DNA of 7,722 nucleotides from Campylobacteraceae bacterium (GTDB taxonomy: Bacteria > Campylobacterota > Campylobacteria > Campylobacterales > Sulfurovaceae), in assembly GCA_027081065.1 (NCBI GenBank), contig JALWLW010000006.1, positions 1 through 7,722 on the forward strand, written 5' to 3'. Of the stretch, positions 1 to 6,039 are shown in pieces (the stretch's first letter is position 1; each line of letters opens with the position of its first letter). The translations under genes were made by a program, and so were the position numbers. The notes beneath the pieces were generated by a model. It ran no database searches and had not been told where the DNA came from. It was given only the letters and a program-made list of their open reading frames with translations.

Positions 1-127
1 CCTCTTTGAAATTCTTTCTTTTTTTATTTTTTTCTCATCAATTATTTTACACTTATATATAATTTATTTTTTACTAATTTAATCTTGTTATTGTTGTTAT
101 TTTATTTATTACTTATTAGTACTATTT

Positions 128-136
128 TGATAAAAT
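128..136 (+). promoter_or_regulatory. Candidate extended -10 promoter of prfB
   Basis: The sequence TGATAAAAT fits an extended -10 element (TGn followed by TAAAAT at 131-136). It lies in a T-rich upstream tract without a recognisable -35 box, a style known for the housekeeping sigma factor in Campylobacterota. Transcription would begin near 143, giving a short leader before prfB. A second TATAAT at 58-63 is further away and less well placed. This is an inference from sequence only. Confidence 0.45.
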
Positions 137-166
137 ACACAATAATAAATAAGAATGGATTTACCA

Positions 167-1261
167 ATGGATGCTTATGAATATAGTGAATTGTTAAAAA
201 AACTTAGCATTAAAATGGAAAATATTAAAAATATTGTTAAGCCAAATAATATTACTATTCGATTAAATGAAATCAATCAAATTCAACAAAGTCCAGATTT
301 TTGGAATGATGCTAAAAATGCTTCTATTATCTCGAAAGAAAAAACAAAAAAAGAACGAATACTTGAAAAATATGAATTTGCTAACACTTCTGTTTCTGAT
401 GCAATAGAGTATTTCGAGATGGCAAAATCAGAATCAGATGATGAGACCTTAGAGATGCTTTATGAGGAAGCAGATAGTTTAAATGAGAGTATTAATGCAT
501 TGGAAGTGCAAATGATGCTTAGTGGTGAACATGATGCAAATAATGCTATTGTTTCTATTCATCCAGGTGCTGGTGGTACTGAATCTCAAGATTGGGCTGA
601 GATGCTCTATAGGATGTATTTACGTTGGGCTGAACGTAAAGGGTTTAAAGTTGAAGGACTTGACTATCAAGCAGGAGATGAAGCTGGTATTAAAGATGTG
701 AGTTTTATTATTAAGGGTGAAAATGCTTATGGGTATTTGAAAGTTGAAAATGGAATTCATCGTTTGGTTCGTATTTCTCCTTTTGATTCTAATGCTAAAA
801 GGCATACCTCTTTTTCATCTGTGATGGTTTCCCCTGAAATTGATGATGATGTCGATATTGTTATTGAAGATAAAGATATACGTATTGACACTTACCGTGC
901 AAGTGGTGCAGGGGGGCAGCATGTTAATAAAACTGAGAGTGCCATTCGTATTACCCATATTGAGACAAATATAGTGGTACAGTGTCAAAATGATAGAAGT
1001 CAACATAAAAACAAAGCAACAGCTATGAAGATGTTAAAGTCTCGTCTCTATGAATATGAGATGGAGAAAAAACAGGCTAAACTTGATGGTGTAGAAAAAA
1101 GTGAGATTGGATGGGGACATCAGATTCGTTCTTATGTTTTAGCTCCTTATCAACAAATAAAAGATACAAGAAGTAATATTCCTTATACAAATGTAGATGG
1201 AATATTAGATGGTGATATTGATAAATTAATAGAAGGTGTTTTAATTTCTCAATCAGTATAA
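167..1261 (+). CDS. prfB: Peptide chain release factor 2 (RF2)
   Basis: RF2 reads UGA and UAA stop codons in the ribosomal A site and triggers release of the finished protein; it acts in the cytoplasm. Counting from the first in-frame ATG at 155, the hallmarks are the SPF anticodon-like tripeptide at residues 208-210 (in [15 protein letters not shown]), which separates RF2 from RF1, and the catalytic GGQ loop at 253-255 ([13 protein letters not shown]) that enters the peptidyl transferase centre. The N-terminal part is the helical PCRF domain. I prefer the ATG at 167 ([11 protein letters not shown]) because that gives 364 residues, close to the usual RF2 length of about 365; the ATG at 155 would add MDLP. 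Neither start has a strong Shine-Dalgarno. The frame is open throughout, so the autoregulatory +1 frameshift seen in E. coli prfB is absent. It is unrelated in function to the sox genes. Confidence 0.96.
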   Translation: MDAYEYSELLKKLSIKMENIKNIVKPNNITIRLNEINQIQQSPDFWNDAKNASIISKEKTKKERILEKYEFANTSVSDAIEYFEMAKSESDDETLEMLYEEADSLNESINALEVQMMLSGEHDANNAIVSIHPGAGGTESQDWAEMLYRMYLRWAERKGFKVEGLDYQAGDEAGIKDVSFIIKGENAYGYLKVENGIHRLVRISPFDSNAKRHTSFSSVMVSPEIDDDVDIVIEDKDIRIDTYRASGAGGQHVNKTESAIRITHIETNIVVQCQNDRSQHKNKATAMKMLKSRLYEYEMEKKQAKLDGVEKSEIGWGHQIRSYVLAPYQQIKDTRSNIPYTNVDGILDGDIDKLIEGVLISQSV

Positions 1262-1264
1262 AGT

Positions 1265-1296
1265 AGTATTGATATATTCATTAAATATATGATACT
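1265..1296 (+). other. Imperfect hairpin just after prfB
   Basis: Arms AGTATTGATATAT and ATATATGATACT pair with one bulged G and one G-U wobble around a 7-nt loop (TCATTAA). The hairpin starts 4 nt after the prfB stop codon. A run of T follows only about 18 nt later (1314-1322), so it is a weak terminator candidate. It may instead be a stabilising 3' end or simply AT-rich symmetry. Confidence 0.35.
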
Positions 1297-1297
1297 C

Positions 1298-1303
1298 TAT
1301 AAT
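1298..1303 (+). promoter_or_regulatory. Candidate -10 box for the MBL-thioredoxin gene
   Basis: A perfect TATAAT lies 31 nt before the ATG at 1335, between the prfB hairpin and a T-rich tract. No -35 hexamer sits at 16-18 bp spacing (TTGATA at 1269-1274 is 23 bp away). Campylobacterota promoters often lack a -35 box, so this may start a transcript for the MBL, MOSC and hypothetical genes apart from prfB. Short AT motifs occur by chance here. Confidence 0.4.
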
Positions 1304-1334
1304 AATTAGATAATATTTTTTTAGTAGGAACATT

Positions 1335-2780
1335 ATGCGTTACTTAAGTGGATTTCTTTTTTTCTCTATCTATTTATACGGTTTTAATTATCATTTAAAA
1401 CCTTATAAAATCTCTGATGGTATACACTGTTTTTTTGGTTTACCTTCACAGGTTAACAATATAAATGGTGGGAATATGATTAACTCTTGTTATGTTGAAA
1501 TTGATGGTAGTTATCTTGTTATAGATAGTGGACCTACCTATACTTATGCACAAGAAGCTTTTACAATTATGCAAAAAAAGAAAAAATTAGCTGTAAAATA
1601 TGTAATTAACACTTCGTGGGATGAAGTACATGTGTTAGGCAATGAGTTTTATCAAGAGCAAGGAGCTATGCTTTTAGGACCAAAGGGTTATCAGACTCAT
1701 CTTGAATCTAAAAAGTCTTTATTTCTAAAAACAAAGCTTAGTGAAGATGCTATGTTTAATACACGGATTGTTTCTTTAGATGAGTATATTGAAAAAGAAA
1801 AAGTTTTAAAGTTTAGTACGATGGTAGTCCAAATTAAAACACTAGAAGATAAGGCTAACCATTTATATGTTTATATAAAAAATAAAAATATTATTTTTGC
1901 TGGGGATTTAGTTTTTAATAATAGGATTACACCAATTAACAATGGTCGCTCTATTGAACGTTGGTTGGAAGCTTTAGAGGAGATTACTAAGCTGAAATGG
2001 GTTGATATTATTTCTGCACATGGTTATATGACACGAAGGTCAGCCTTAAAACATACCAAGAGTTATTTGACTCTTTTGAAAAGAGAAGTTTTAGAACGTA
2101 TTAAGAATGGAGAACCTAGAGAAAAGATTATATCTGAAGTGAAGCTTTTATCTTTTTCTGAAGATAAGTTTTATAAAATTTGGCACTTTCGTAATGTTGA
2201 AAGGGTTTATGATGAATTAATTGAACGAGAAAGTTTGGATTATAAAATTTCTACACTAATGGATACTATGGAAACAAATAGTATCAGTGTTGTAGAAAAC
2301 ATTAAGGAAAAGCAAAAGAGCATAGTTGAAGTAAAGCCAAAGCCAAAGCCAAAGCCAAAGCCAAAGCCAAAGCCAAAGCCAAAGCCAAAGCCAAAAGTCA
2401 TGGCAAAAAAAATGAAAACAATAGAATATAAAACTTTTAAAGATGCTATGAGTACAGCGAAGATAAGAAACAAAATAGTTCTCTTAAAGGTGCGTTCAAC
2501 AGTTTGTAAATATTGTGATCAATTAGAGAGAATCTTTGCCAAAAATACTAAAGTGAAAAAGATTTTAAATAAATATTTTGAAGTTGTAAAGTTAAATATA
2601 GATAATGAGAATATTCCTATGAGTATTAGTGTGCGAAGTACACCAACTTTAATTTTTATTCGACCAGATAATAAAAAGGTGTTAATGAAATTAGCTGGAA
2701 TTAAAGCGTTGGGTGAGTTATTAGAAATTTTAGATGAAGCAGTAAGTGATGGACATTCTGATGGTTATCTAAAACCATAA
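1335..2780 (+). CDS. Exported SoxH-like MBL-fold protein fused to a thioredoxin-like domain
   Basis: The 481-residue protein begins with a basic residue and a hydrophobic stretch (about 2-17, RYLSGFLFFSIYLYGF), a likely Sec signal, so it probably acts in the periplasm. Residues about 20-235 form a metallo-beta-lactamase fold. The segment NTSWDEVHVLGN (92-103) stands where HxHxDH is expected, GD at 190-191 is the later Asp motif, and SAHG (His229) is the last His. Three ligands in the main motif are replaced (Ser94, Asp96, Val98), so hydrolase activity is doubtful. The helical tail ending in FYKIWHFRNVERVYDELIERES resembles the end of SoxH-type periplasmic MBL proteins. Ten Lys-Pro repeats (334-353) form a rigid linker. 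Residues about 362-470 are thioredoxin-like, with CKYC at 391-394 and a probable cis-Pro at 437 (STPT). TAGGAA at 1325-1330 is the ribosome site. It heads a close-packed group with the MOSC gene. A role in thiol maintenance for Sox proteins is inference; the substrate is unknown. Confidence 0.82.
   Translation: MRYLSGFLFFSIYLYGFNYHLKPYKISDGIHCFFGLPSQVNNINGGNMINSCYVEIDGSYLVIDSGPTYTYAQEAFTIMQKKKKLAVKYVINTSWDEVHVLGNEFYQEQGAMLLGPKGYQTHLESKKSLFLKTKLSEDAMFNTRIVSLDEYIEKEKVLKFSTMVVQIKTLEDKANHLYVYIKNKNIIFAGDLVFNNRITPINNGRSIERWLEALEEITKLKWVDIISAHGYMTRRSALKHTKSYLTLLKREVLERIKNGEPREKIISEVKLLSFSEDKFYKIWHFRNVERVYDELIERESLDYKISTLMDTMETNSISVVENIKEKQKSIVEVKPKPKPKPKPKPKPKPKPKPKVMAKKMKTIEYKTFKDAMSTAKIRNKIVLLKVRSTVCKYCDQLERIFAKNTKVKKILNKYFEVVKLNIDNENIPMSISVRSTPTLIFIRPDNKKVLMKLAGIKALGELLEILDEAVSDGHSDGYLKP
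2334..2393 (+). repeat. AAGCCA x10 in-frame hexanucleotide repeat (Lys-Pro linker)
   Basis: Ten perfect copies of AAGCCA encode ten Lys-Pro pairs between the MBL and thioredoxin-like domains, followed by one AAA Lys codon. Every Lys in the run is AAG and every Pro CCA, although AAA and AAG are mixed elsewhere in the gene. That uniformity points to recent expansion by strand slippage. A change of whole units keeps the reading frame and alters only linker length. The Lys-Pro rod resembles the periplasm-spanning Pro-rich segment of TonB. Confidence 0.97.
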
Positions 2781-2804
2781 ATATTTTAAAAGGAGTATAA
2801 ACAA

Positions 2805-3245
2805 ATGCATAATAAAAACGTAGGTAACGTAGTGAGATTGTTTATCTCAAAAAAAGATAAGCAAGAACGTTTTGAGCGTACGATTATAGAGTTAGATGAA
2901 GATGGTATTATAGATGATAAGTTTTATGCTAAAGATATCAATCGATCGATTCTTTTAACAAGTGTAGAGAGTTATAATTTGGCTTTAAAACACCATATTG
3001 AAATGCCTTTTGGAGCTTTGGGTGAAAATATTTTAATTGATTATAATCCTTATAGTTTACTCATAGGCAGTCAAATAGAAATTGGTGAGGTTGTTGTGGA
3101 GGTGACTCAAAATTGTACCATATGTAATCATCTCTCTTCTATTGATAAAACATTACCTACATTACTTAAAGATGACAGAGGAATATTTGTCAAAGTGATT
3201 GAAGCTGGTTTTATTGAAAAGGGTGACAAGCTTTATTTGTTATAA
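2805..3245 (+). CDS. MOSC-domain protein
   Basis: The whole 146-residue protein is a MOSC domain, the C-terminal fold of molybdenum cofactor sulfurases, also found in stand-alone proteins such as YiiM. Family-like features are the GIIDDKFY stretch early on, SILLTSVESYNLA, the FGALGENILID segment (MOSC consensus around fGENl), IGSQIEIGEVVVEVTQ, and the cysteine region NCTIC with Cys104 and Cys107 where the family places its conserved Cys. There is no signal peptide, so it is cytoplasmic. AGGAG at 2791-2795 is a strong ribosome site, 24 nt after the upstream stop, indicating co-transcription with the MBL-thioredoxin gene. MOSC proteins are thought to bind sulfur or the molybdenum cofactor. The facing operon encodes a molybdenum enzyme (SoxC), so a role in cofactor handling is attractive but unproven; detoxification roles like those of YiiM are the alternative. 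Confidence 0.85.
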   Translation: MHNKNVGNVVRLFISKKDKQERFERTIIELDEDGIIDDKFYAKDINRSILLTSVESYNLALKHHIEMPFGALGENILIDYNPYSLLIGSQIEIGEVVVEVTQNCTICNHLSSIDKTLPTLLKDDRGIFVKVIEAGFIEKGDKLYLL

Positions 3246-3265
3246 TACTTTAAAAAAGGGCAGGT

Positions 3266-3703
3266 ATGATATTTAAAGAGATAGAAGTAGAAAATAATCT
3301 ACAAGAATTAGTAAAAGTAGCTTTTAATGCTGATTTAAAGCTAGAGGGTGCATGGGGTTATAACCAAGCATTGGCAACAATTATTAAAGAGGGAAATAGT
3401 ACGCCTGTACTTCAAATAGAGTTTACTTTAGCGACTATGAGGGCTTATCTTGAGATGAACATGACATTAAAAGAAGATGAGCGTTATGCTGCGATTAACC
3501 TACAAGAGTTGTCTCGTGAAAAGATAGGAGATTACGATAAAGTAACTTATGAAATATCTGCGATTAAAGAGAAAGAATATAAAGTGTTTATAAAAGAGTA
3601 TAAAGAAAATTCTGAGAAATCAGACTTTGATATGTCTGCACATTTTGCTAGACGTAAAGAGGCGACACTAAAAAGAGAAGTGATTCATTGGTTTAAAGTT
3701 TAA
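3266..3703 (+). CDS. Hypothetical protein, probably cytoplasmic
   Basis: I do not recognise this 145-residue protein. It is soluble-looking, with no signal peptide or membrane segment and no cysteine. It is rich in Glu and Lys, with alternating helical and strand-like stretches. Features that look constrained are GAWGYNQALATII (28-40), LATMRAYLEMNMTL (55-68), and a basic, aromatic C-terminus (HFARRKEATLKREVIHWFKV). The gene has a purine-rich ribosome site (AGGGCAGG, 3256-3263) and follows the MOSC gene by 20 nt, so the two are very likely in one transcript. Its stop codon TAA is the first part of the hairpin at 3701-3722. Codon use matches the neighbours, so it is probably a native gene and not a random open frame. 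The function cannot be assigned from sequence. Confidence 0.8.
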   Translation: MIFKEIEVENNLQELVKVAFNADLKLEGAWGYNQALATIIKEGNSTPVLQIEFTLATMRAYLEMNMTLKEDERYAAINLQELSREKIGDYDKVTYEISAIKEKEYKVFIKEYKENSEKSDFDMSAHFARRKEATLKREVIHWFKV

Positions 3704-3722
3704 CTCCCTAAAGGGGGAGTTA
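3701..3722. terminator. Shared hairpin between converging operons
   Basis: A perfect 8-bp inverted repeat (TAACTCCC and GGGAGTTA) with a 6-nt loop lies between the last plus-strand gene, whose stop codon it includes, and soxZ, whose stop lies 8 bp away on the other strand. GC pairs are scarce here, so a CCC/GGG stem stands out. A bidirectional terminator is the natural reading. Neither side has an uninterrupted T-tract right after the stem (the plus strand has TTTTTT only at 3739-3744), so its efficiency is uncertain. Confidence 0.65.
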
Positions 3723-3729
3723 AGAAGAT

Positions 3730-4038
3730 TTATTTAACTTTTTTAGATTCAGTTACTGATTTACCAGACTTATCTTTCCAAGTTACTGTCATCTCATCAC
3801 CTTTTTTAATTCCAGCAGCTTTTACTTGGAATTTTAAAATAGGATTCTTAGACAAGAATTGACTTGTTGATACATCTAAAACAGTTCTTTCACCAACAGT
3901 TGCTGTAATATGAGTGATGAAGTTTGCTTCAACACCTTTAGCTTTTGCTGCATTATAAGTCATCATTTCGTGAGTTGCTTGTAGTTTACACTTAAGTGTA
4001 TCACCTTTTAGTTTTGCTTTAATTTTCATGTTACCCAT
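3730..4038 (-). CDS. soxZ: Sulfur carrier complex subunit SoxZ
   Basis: SoxZ pairs with SoxY to form the periplasmic carrier on which thiosulfate-derived sulfur is processed. The 102-residue length is normal for the family. Recognisable SoxZ features are the opening MKIKAKLKGD, the segment ATHEMMTYNAAKAKG, the ITHITATVGERTVLD stretch, the SQFLSKNPILKFQVKAAGIKKGDEM region and the final Ig-like strand TVTWKDKSGK. It has no signal peptide, as expected: SoxZ is exported by riding with Tat-targeted SoxY. The ATG at 4038 is supported by AAAGGAA (4044-4050) at good spacing; the internal ATG at 4029 (MKIKAK) would be too far from it. It is the last gene of the cluster, 63 nt after soxY. Organisms of this type usually carry a second soxYZ pair elsewhere, which this window cannot show. 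Confidence 0.95.
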   Translation of the reverse strand: MGNMKIKAKLKGDTLKCKLQATHEMMTYNAAKAKGVEANFITHITATVGERTVLDVSTSQFLSKNPILKFQVKAAGIKKGDEMTVTWKDKSGKSVTESKKVK

Positions 4039-4101
4039 GTTAATTCCTTTTATATTTTCGTTATGTTAATTGTTCAAATATCTCTATCAAATTGTGAGGG
4101 A

Positions 4102-4548
4102 TTAACCTTCACAACCACCAAGTGCAACTTCTAACTTCTTAGTAGCAGAGTAGAATTTACCATCTTGTCCTTCACCAATTATAGTGATTGAACCAGATTT
4201 AGCCATTTTAATTTTTACCATAAGATCAACAATAGAGTTTTCATCCATAGTATAAACTGCCACAGCAGCTTCTGGGTTAGCATCTTGAAGAATCGTAAGA
4301 GACTTCATTGCAATTTTAGACTTAATTTTAACAGGAACAGCTCCACCATTAGAAGCGATTTTAGGAACATTTAATTTAATTCCACTCTCTTCTGGTTTAA
4401 TGTCACCATAAAGTGCTTTAATTGCATCTGCAACAGTTTTTGCTTCCCATGCAGCTGGCTTTGTAGCTCTAAAATCAATCGCACTTAAACTAGCAGGCAC
4501 AAGAGCAACAGCAGCAAGACCTAGACCTAAAAATTTTCTTCTTTCCAT
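4102..4548 (-). CDS. soxY: Sulfur carrier protein SoxY (GGCEG tail variant)
   Basis: SoxY carries pathway intermediates covalently on a cysteine close to its C-terminus, which swings between SoxXA, SoxB and SoxCD. This 148-residue protein begins with a clear Tat signal (RRKFLGLG at 3-10, hydrophobic region to about 21, probable cleavage after SLSA at 23), so it is folded before export and can take SoxZ along. The mature part shows the SoxY Ig-like fold segments (IKLNVPKIASNGGAVPVKIKS, then MKSLTILQDANPEAAVAVYT). Carrier residue Cys146 lies in a terminal GGCEG; the family standard is GGCGG, so the fourth position is Glu here. AAAAGGA (4556-4562) is the ribosome site. Upstream is a 186-nt gap with three hairpins that separates it from soxD; soxZ follows. 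It is most likely the SoxY partner associated with SoxCD. Confidence 0.95.
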   Translation of the reverse strand: MERRKFLGLGLAAVALVPASLSAIDFRATKPAAWEAKTVADAIKALYGDIKPEESGIKLNVPKIASNGGAVPVKIKSKIAMKSLTILQDANPEAAVAVYTMDENSIVDLMVKIKMAKSGSITIIGEGQDGKFYSATKKLEVALGGCEG

Positions 4549-4581
4549 ATTGAAATCCTTTTCATTGGGTTAATTTGGTTA

Positions 4582-4609
4582 TGACACATTTTAAGAAAAA
4601 AATGTGTCA
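4582..4609 (-). other. 11-bp perfect hairpin upstream of soxY
   Basis: TGACACATTTT and AAAATGTGTCA form an 11-bp perfect inverted repeat around a 6-nt loop, about 34 nt before the soxY start on the minus strand. It is not followed by a T-tract in the soxY direction. It is therefore better read as a transcript-stabilising or processing hairpin, or as an operator for a dimeric regulator, than as a terminator. Confidence 0.6.
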
Positions 4610-4619
4610 AAAATGTTGT

Positions 4620-4647
4620 AAAAATTGATTTTTTATTATCAATTTTT
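4620..4647 (-). other. 10-bp AT-rich hairpin in the soxD-soxY gap
   Basis: AAAAATTGAT and ATCAATTTTT form a 10-bp perfect inverted repeat with an 8-nt loop. Read on the minus strand, the second arm ends in TTTTT and more T-rich sequence follows. It could slow or partly stop transcription between soxCD and soxYZ. The stem is almost all A-T, so it is weak on its own. Confidence 0.45.
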
Positions 4648-4672
4648 TTGATTAAAATCATAAATAATAATC

Positions 4673-4706
4673 AATACACTAGGAGTATAAAAACTCTTTG
4701 TGTATT
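4673..4706 (-). other. Hairpin downstream of soxD
   Basis: AATACAC and GTGTATT (7 bp) enclose an inner GAGT/ACTC pairing around an A/T loop, starting 28 nt after the soxD stop. The stem is interrupted by mismatches. Its place at the end of soxD suggests an RNA 3' end, a partial terminator or a cleavage site, the first of three hairpins before soxY. Confidence 0.5.
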
Positions 4707-4734
4707 AATCGTGGAAAATAAGCCTTAATTAAAC

Positions 4735-6039
4735 TTATTTACTTGCTTCTAACATATAGTCTACAACTTCTTTAATTTGTTCATCAGAAAGAGCCATTGC
4801 TCCACCTTTTGGAGGCATTCCACCTTTACCATTGATAGCATTTTTGTAGATGGTATCTTTACCAGCTTTAAGTAACTCATCCCAAGAGGCTTTGTCACCT
4901 ACTGCTGGTGCACCCATAGAATCTGTTGCATGACACATTGCACAAGACTTATCGTAGGTTGCTTTTCCTGGATGTTCAGCTTTTGCATCGGCTTTTTTCT
5001 CAGGAAGTGATCTTACATTTGAAATTGGTGGTGTAAAATCATCAATTACATTTTCAATTCTTTGAACTTTAGGTTCACCATCAATACAATCTTTCATACA
5101 TCTTGAACCATTTCCATAGTTGGCTGTATTATTGTAGTAAGCTCTTGCATTGTCTTGACCTTTTGGTCCGTTAATTTTTGGTTCAAATCCATCAACGTTA
5201 GGCATAACAATTCTTTTGAATGTCTCTCTGTCTAAAACAAATTCATCATCAACAACTTTACCATCAACTTTAATTTCATTAATATAAAGTAAATATGCAA
5301 CAAGAGCATAAGTTTCATCATTGGTTAATGACATTGGTGCTTGGTGAGGCATACCTGTCTTAATATACCACCATGCTGTACTTGCATATGGCCAGTAAGA
5401 ACCAAAGTTTCTAAGTGGTCCATCAGTATTTCCATTCGTTCGCTGATTGGTTAATGTTTTTTGTATTTTATAAGCATTTCCATGTGTAAAGGCAGGGTAG
5501 AGTCCATCTCCTGCACCAAATTCACCATGACAAGAGACACATTTTTCTTCATATACTTCATCACCAAATTCTACTGAACCTTCACCTGCTGGAAGACCAT
5601 GACCATTAGCCATAATATCAATGTCCCAAGCGATTTGTTCATTTTTAGTAGCATCTTTACCATATCTGATTTTAGAAGTATGAGCTTTTTCATTAACATA
5701 GTAAGAGCCTGTTTTACCATTAACAATTGGGTAGTAAACCCCACCATCAATAATATGTTTACCATTAAAATCATATTTATTTTTAACGGTATCAGATAAT
5801 TGTGGTTTAGCTGGATTTAGACCAATTCCATCTGGATTAAGTCTTTTTGCAATTTGCTCAGCTGTTTCAGTAGCAGCTGGTTTTGCAACACTTTCAACTT
5901 TGGCTTCAACTTTTTTAGCTGTTGCTGTATTTGTTGTTTCTTTTTTCTCATCATTTGATGCATTACAAGCAGTACCTAAAAGTACTACTGAAGCAACAAC
6001 TGAAGATGATACAATTTTTTTAAGATAAGATTTGTACAT
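4735..6039 (-). CDS. soxD: Sulfane dehydrogenase diheme cytochrome c subunit SoxD
   Basis: SoxD takes the electrons that SoxC removes from SoxY-bound sulfane sulfur and passes them to the respiratory chain. The 434-residue protein has two c-type haem sites, CVSCH (167-171) and CAMCH (366-370), each in a cytochrome c domain. Probable distal Met ligands are Met230 or Met236 (GMPHQAPM) and Met408 (GGMPPKGG). Two extra cysteines (Cys314 and Cys318, RCMKDC) between the domains could form a disulfide. The N-terminus is a signal sequence ending LLGTAC; Cys25 could be lipidated, but the -3 residue is Gly and not the usual Leu, so the lipobox is irregular. A Lys/Glu/Ala/Thr-rich spacer (about 28-65) follows. 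The start codon lies inside the soxC end (20-nt overlap, different frame), with AAAGGAG at 6049-6055, which points to translational coupling. Length and position next to SoxC favour SoxD over SorB. Confidence 0.93.
   Translation of the reverse strand: MYKSYLKKIVSSSVVASVVLLGTACNASNDEKKETTNTATAKKVEAKVESVAKPAATETAEQIAKRLNPDGIGLNPAKPQLSDTVKNKYDFNGKHIIDGGVYYPIVNGKTGSYYVNEKAHTSKIRYGKDATKNEQIAWDIDIMANGHGLPAGEGSVEFGDEVYEEKCVSCHGEFGAGDGLYPAFTHGNAYKIQKTLTNQRTNGNTDGPLRNFGSYWPYASTAWWYIKTGMPHQAPMSLTNDETYALVAYLLYINEIKVDGKVVDDEFVLDRETFKRIVMPNVDGFEPKINGPKGQDNARAYYNNTANYGNGSRCMKDCIDGEPKVQRIENVIDDFTPPISNVRSLPEKKADAKAEHPGKATYDKSCAMCHATDSMGAPAVGDKASWDELLKAGKDTIYKNAINGKGGMPPKGGAMALSDEQIKEVVDYMLEASK

Noticed and set aside
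1..30. AAAGAGG on the minus strand at the left edge as the ribosome site of a divergent gene
   Set aside because: No start codon is inside the window, so it cannot be supported.
155..260. Possible programmed +1 frameshift near the start of prfB
   Set aside because: The frame is open from start to stop with no in-frame TGA or slippery CTT-TGA near codon 25, so the gene is read directly.
2334..2393. Short tandem repeat considered as CRISPR
   Set aside because: Units are 6 bp with no spacers and lie inside a coding frame.
2240..2473. Reverse-strand open frame with Gly-Phe repeats
   Set aside because: It is the complement of the Lys-Pro repeat; it has no ribosome site and its pattern follows from the other strand.
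5571..5799. Open frames on both strands within soxD
   Set aside because: They overlap a haem-bearing, clearly coding region in other frames and resemble no protein family.
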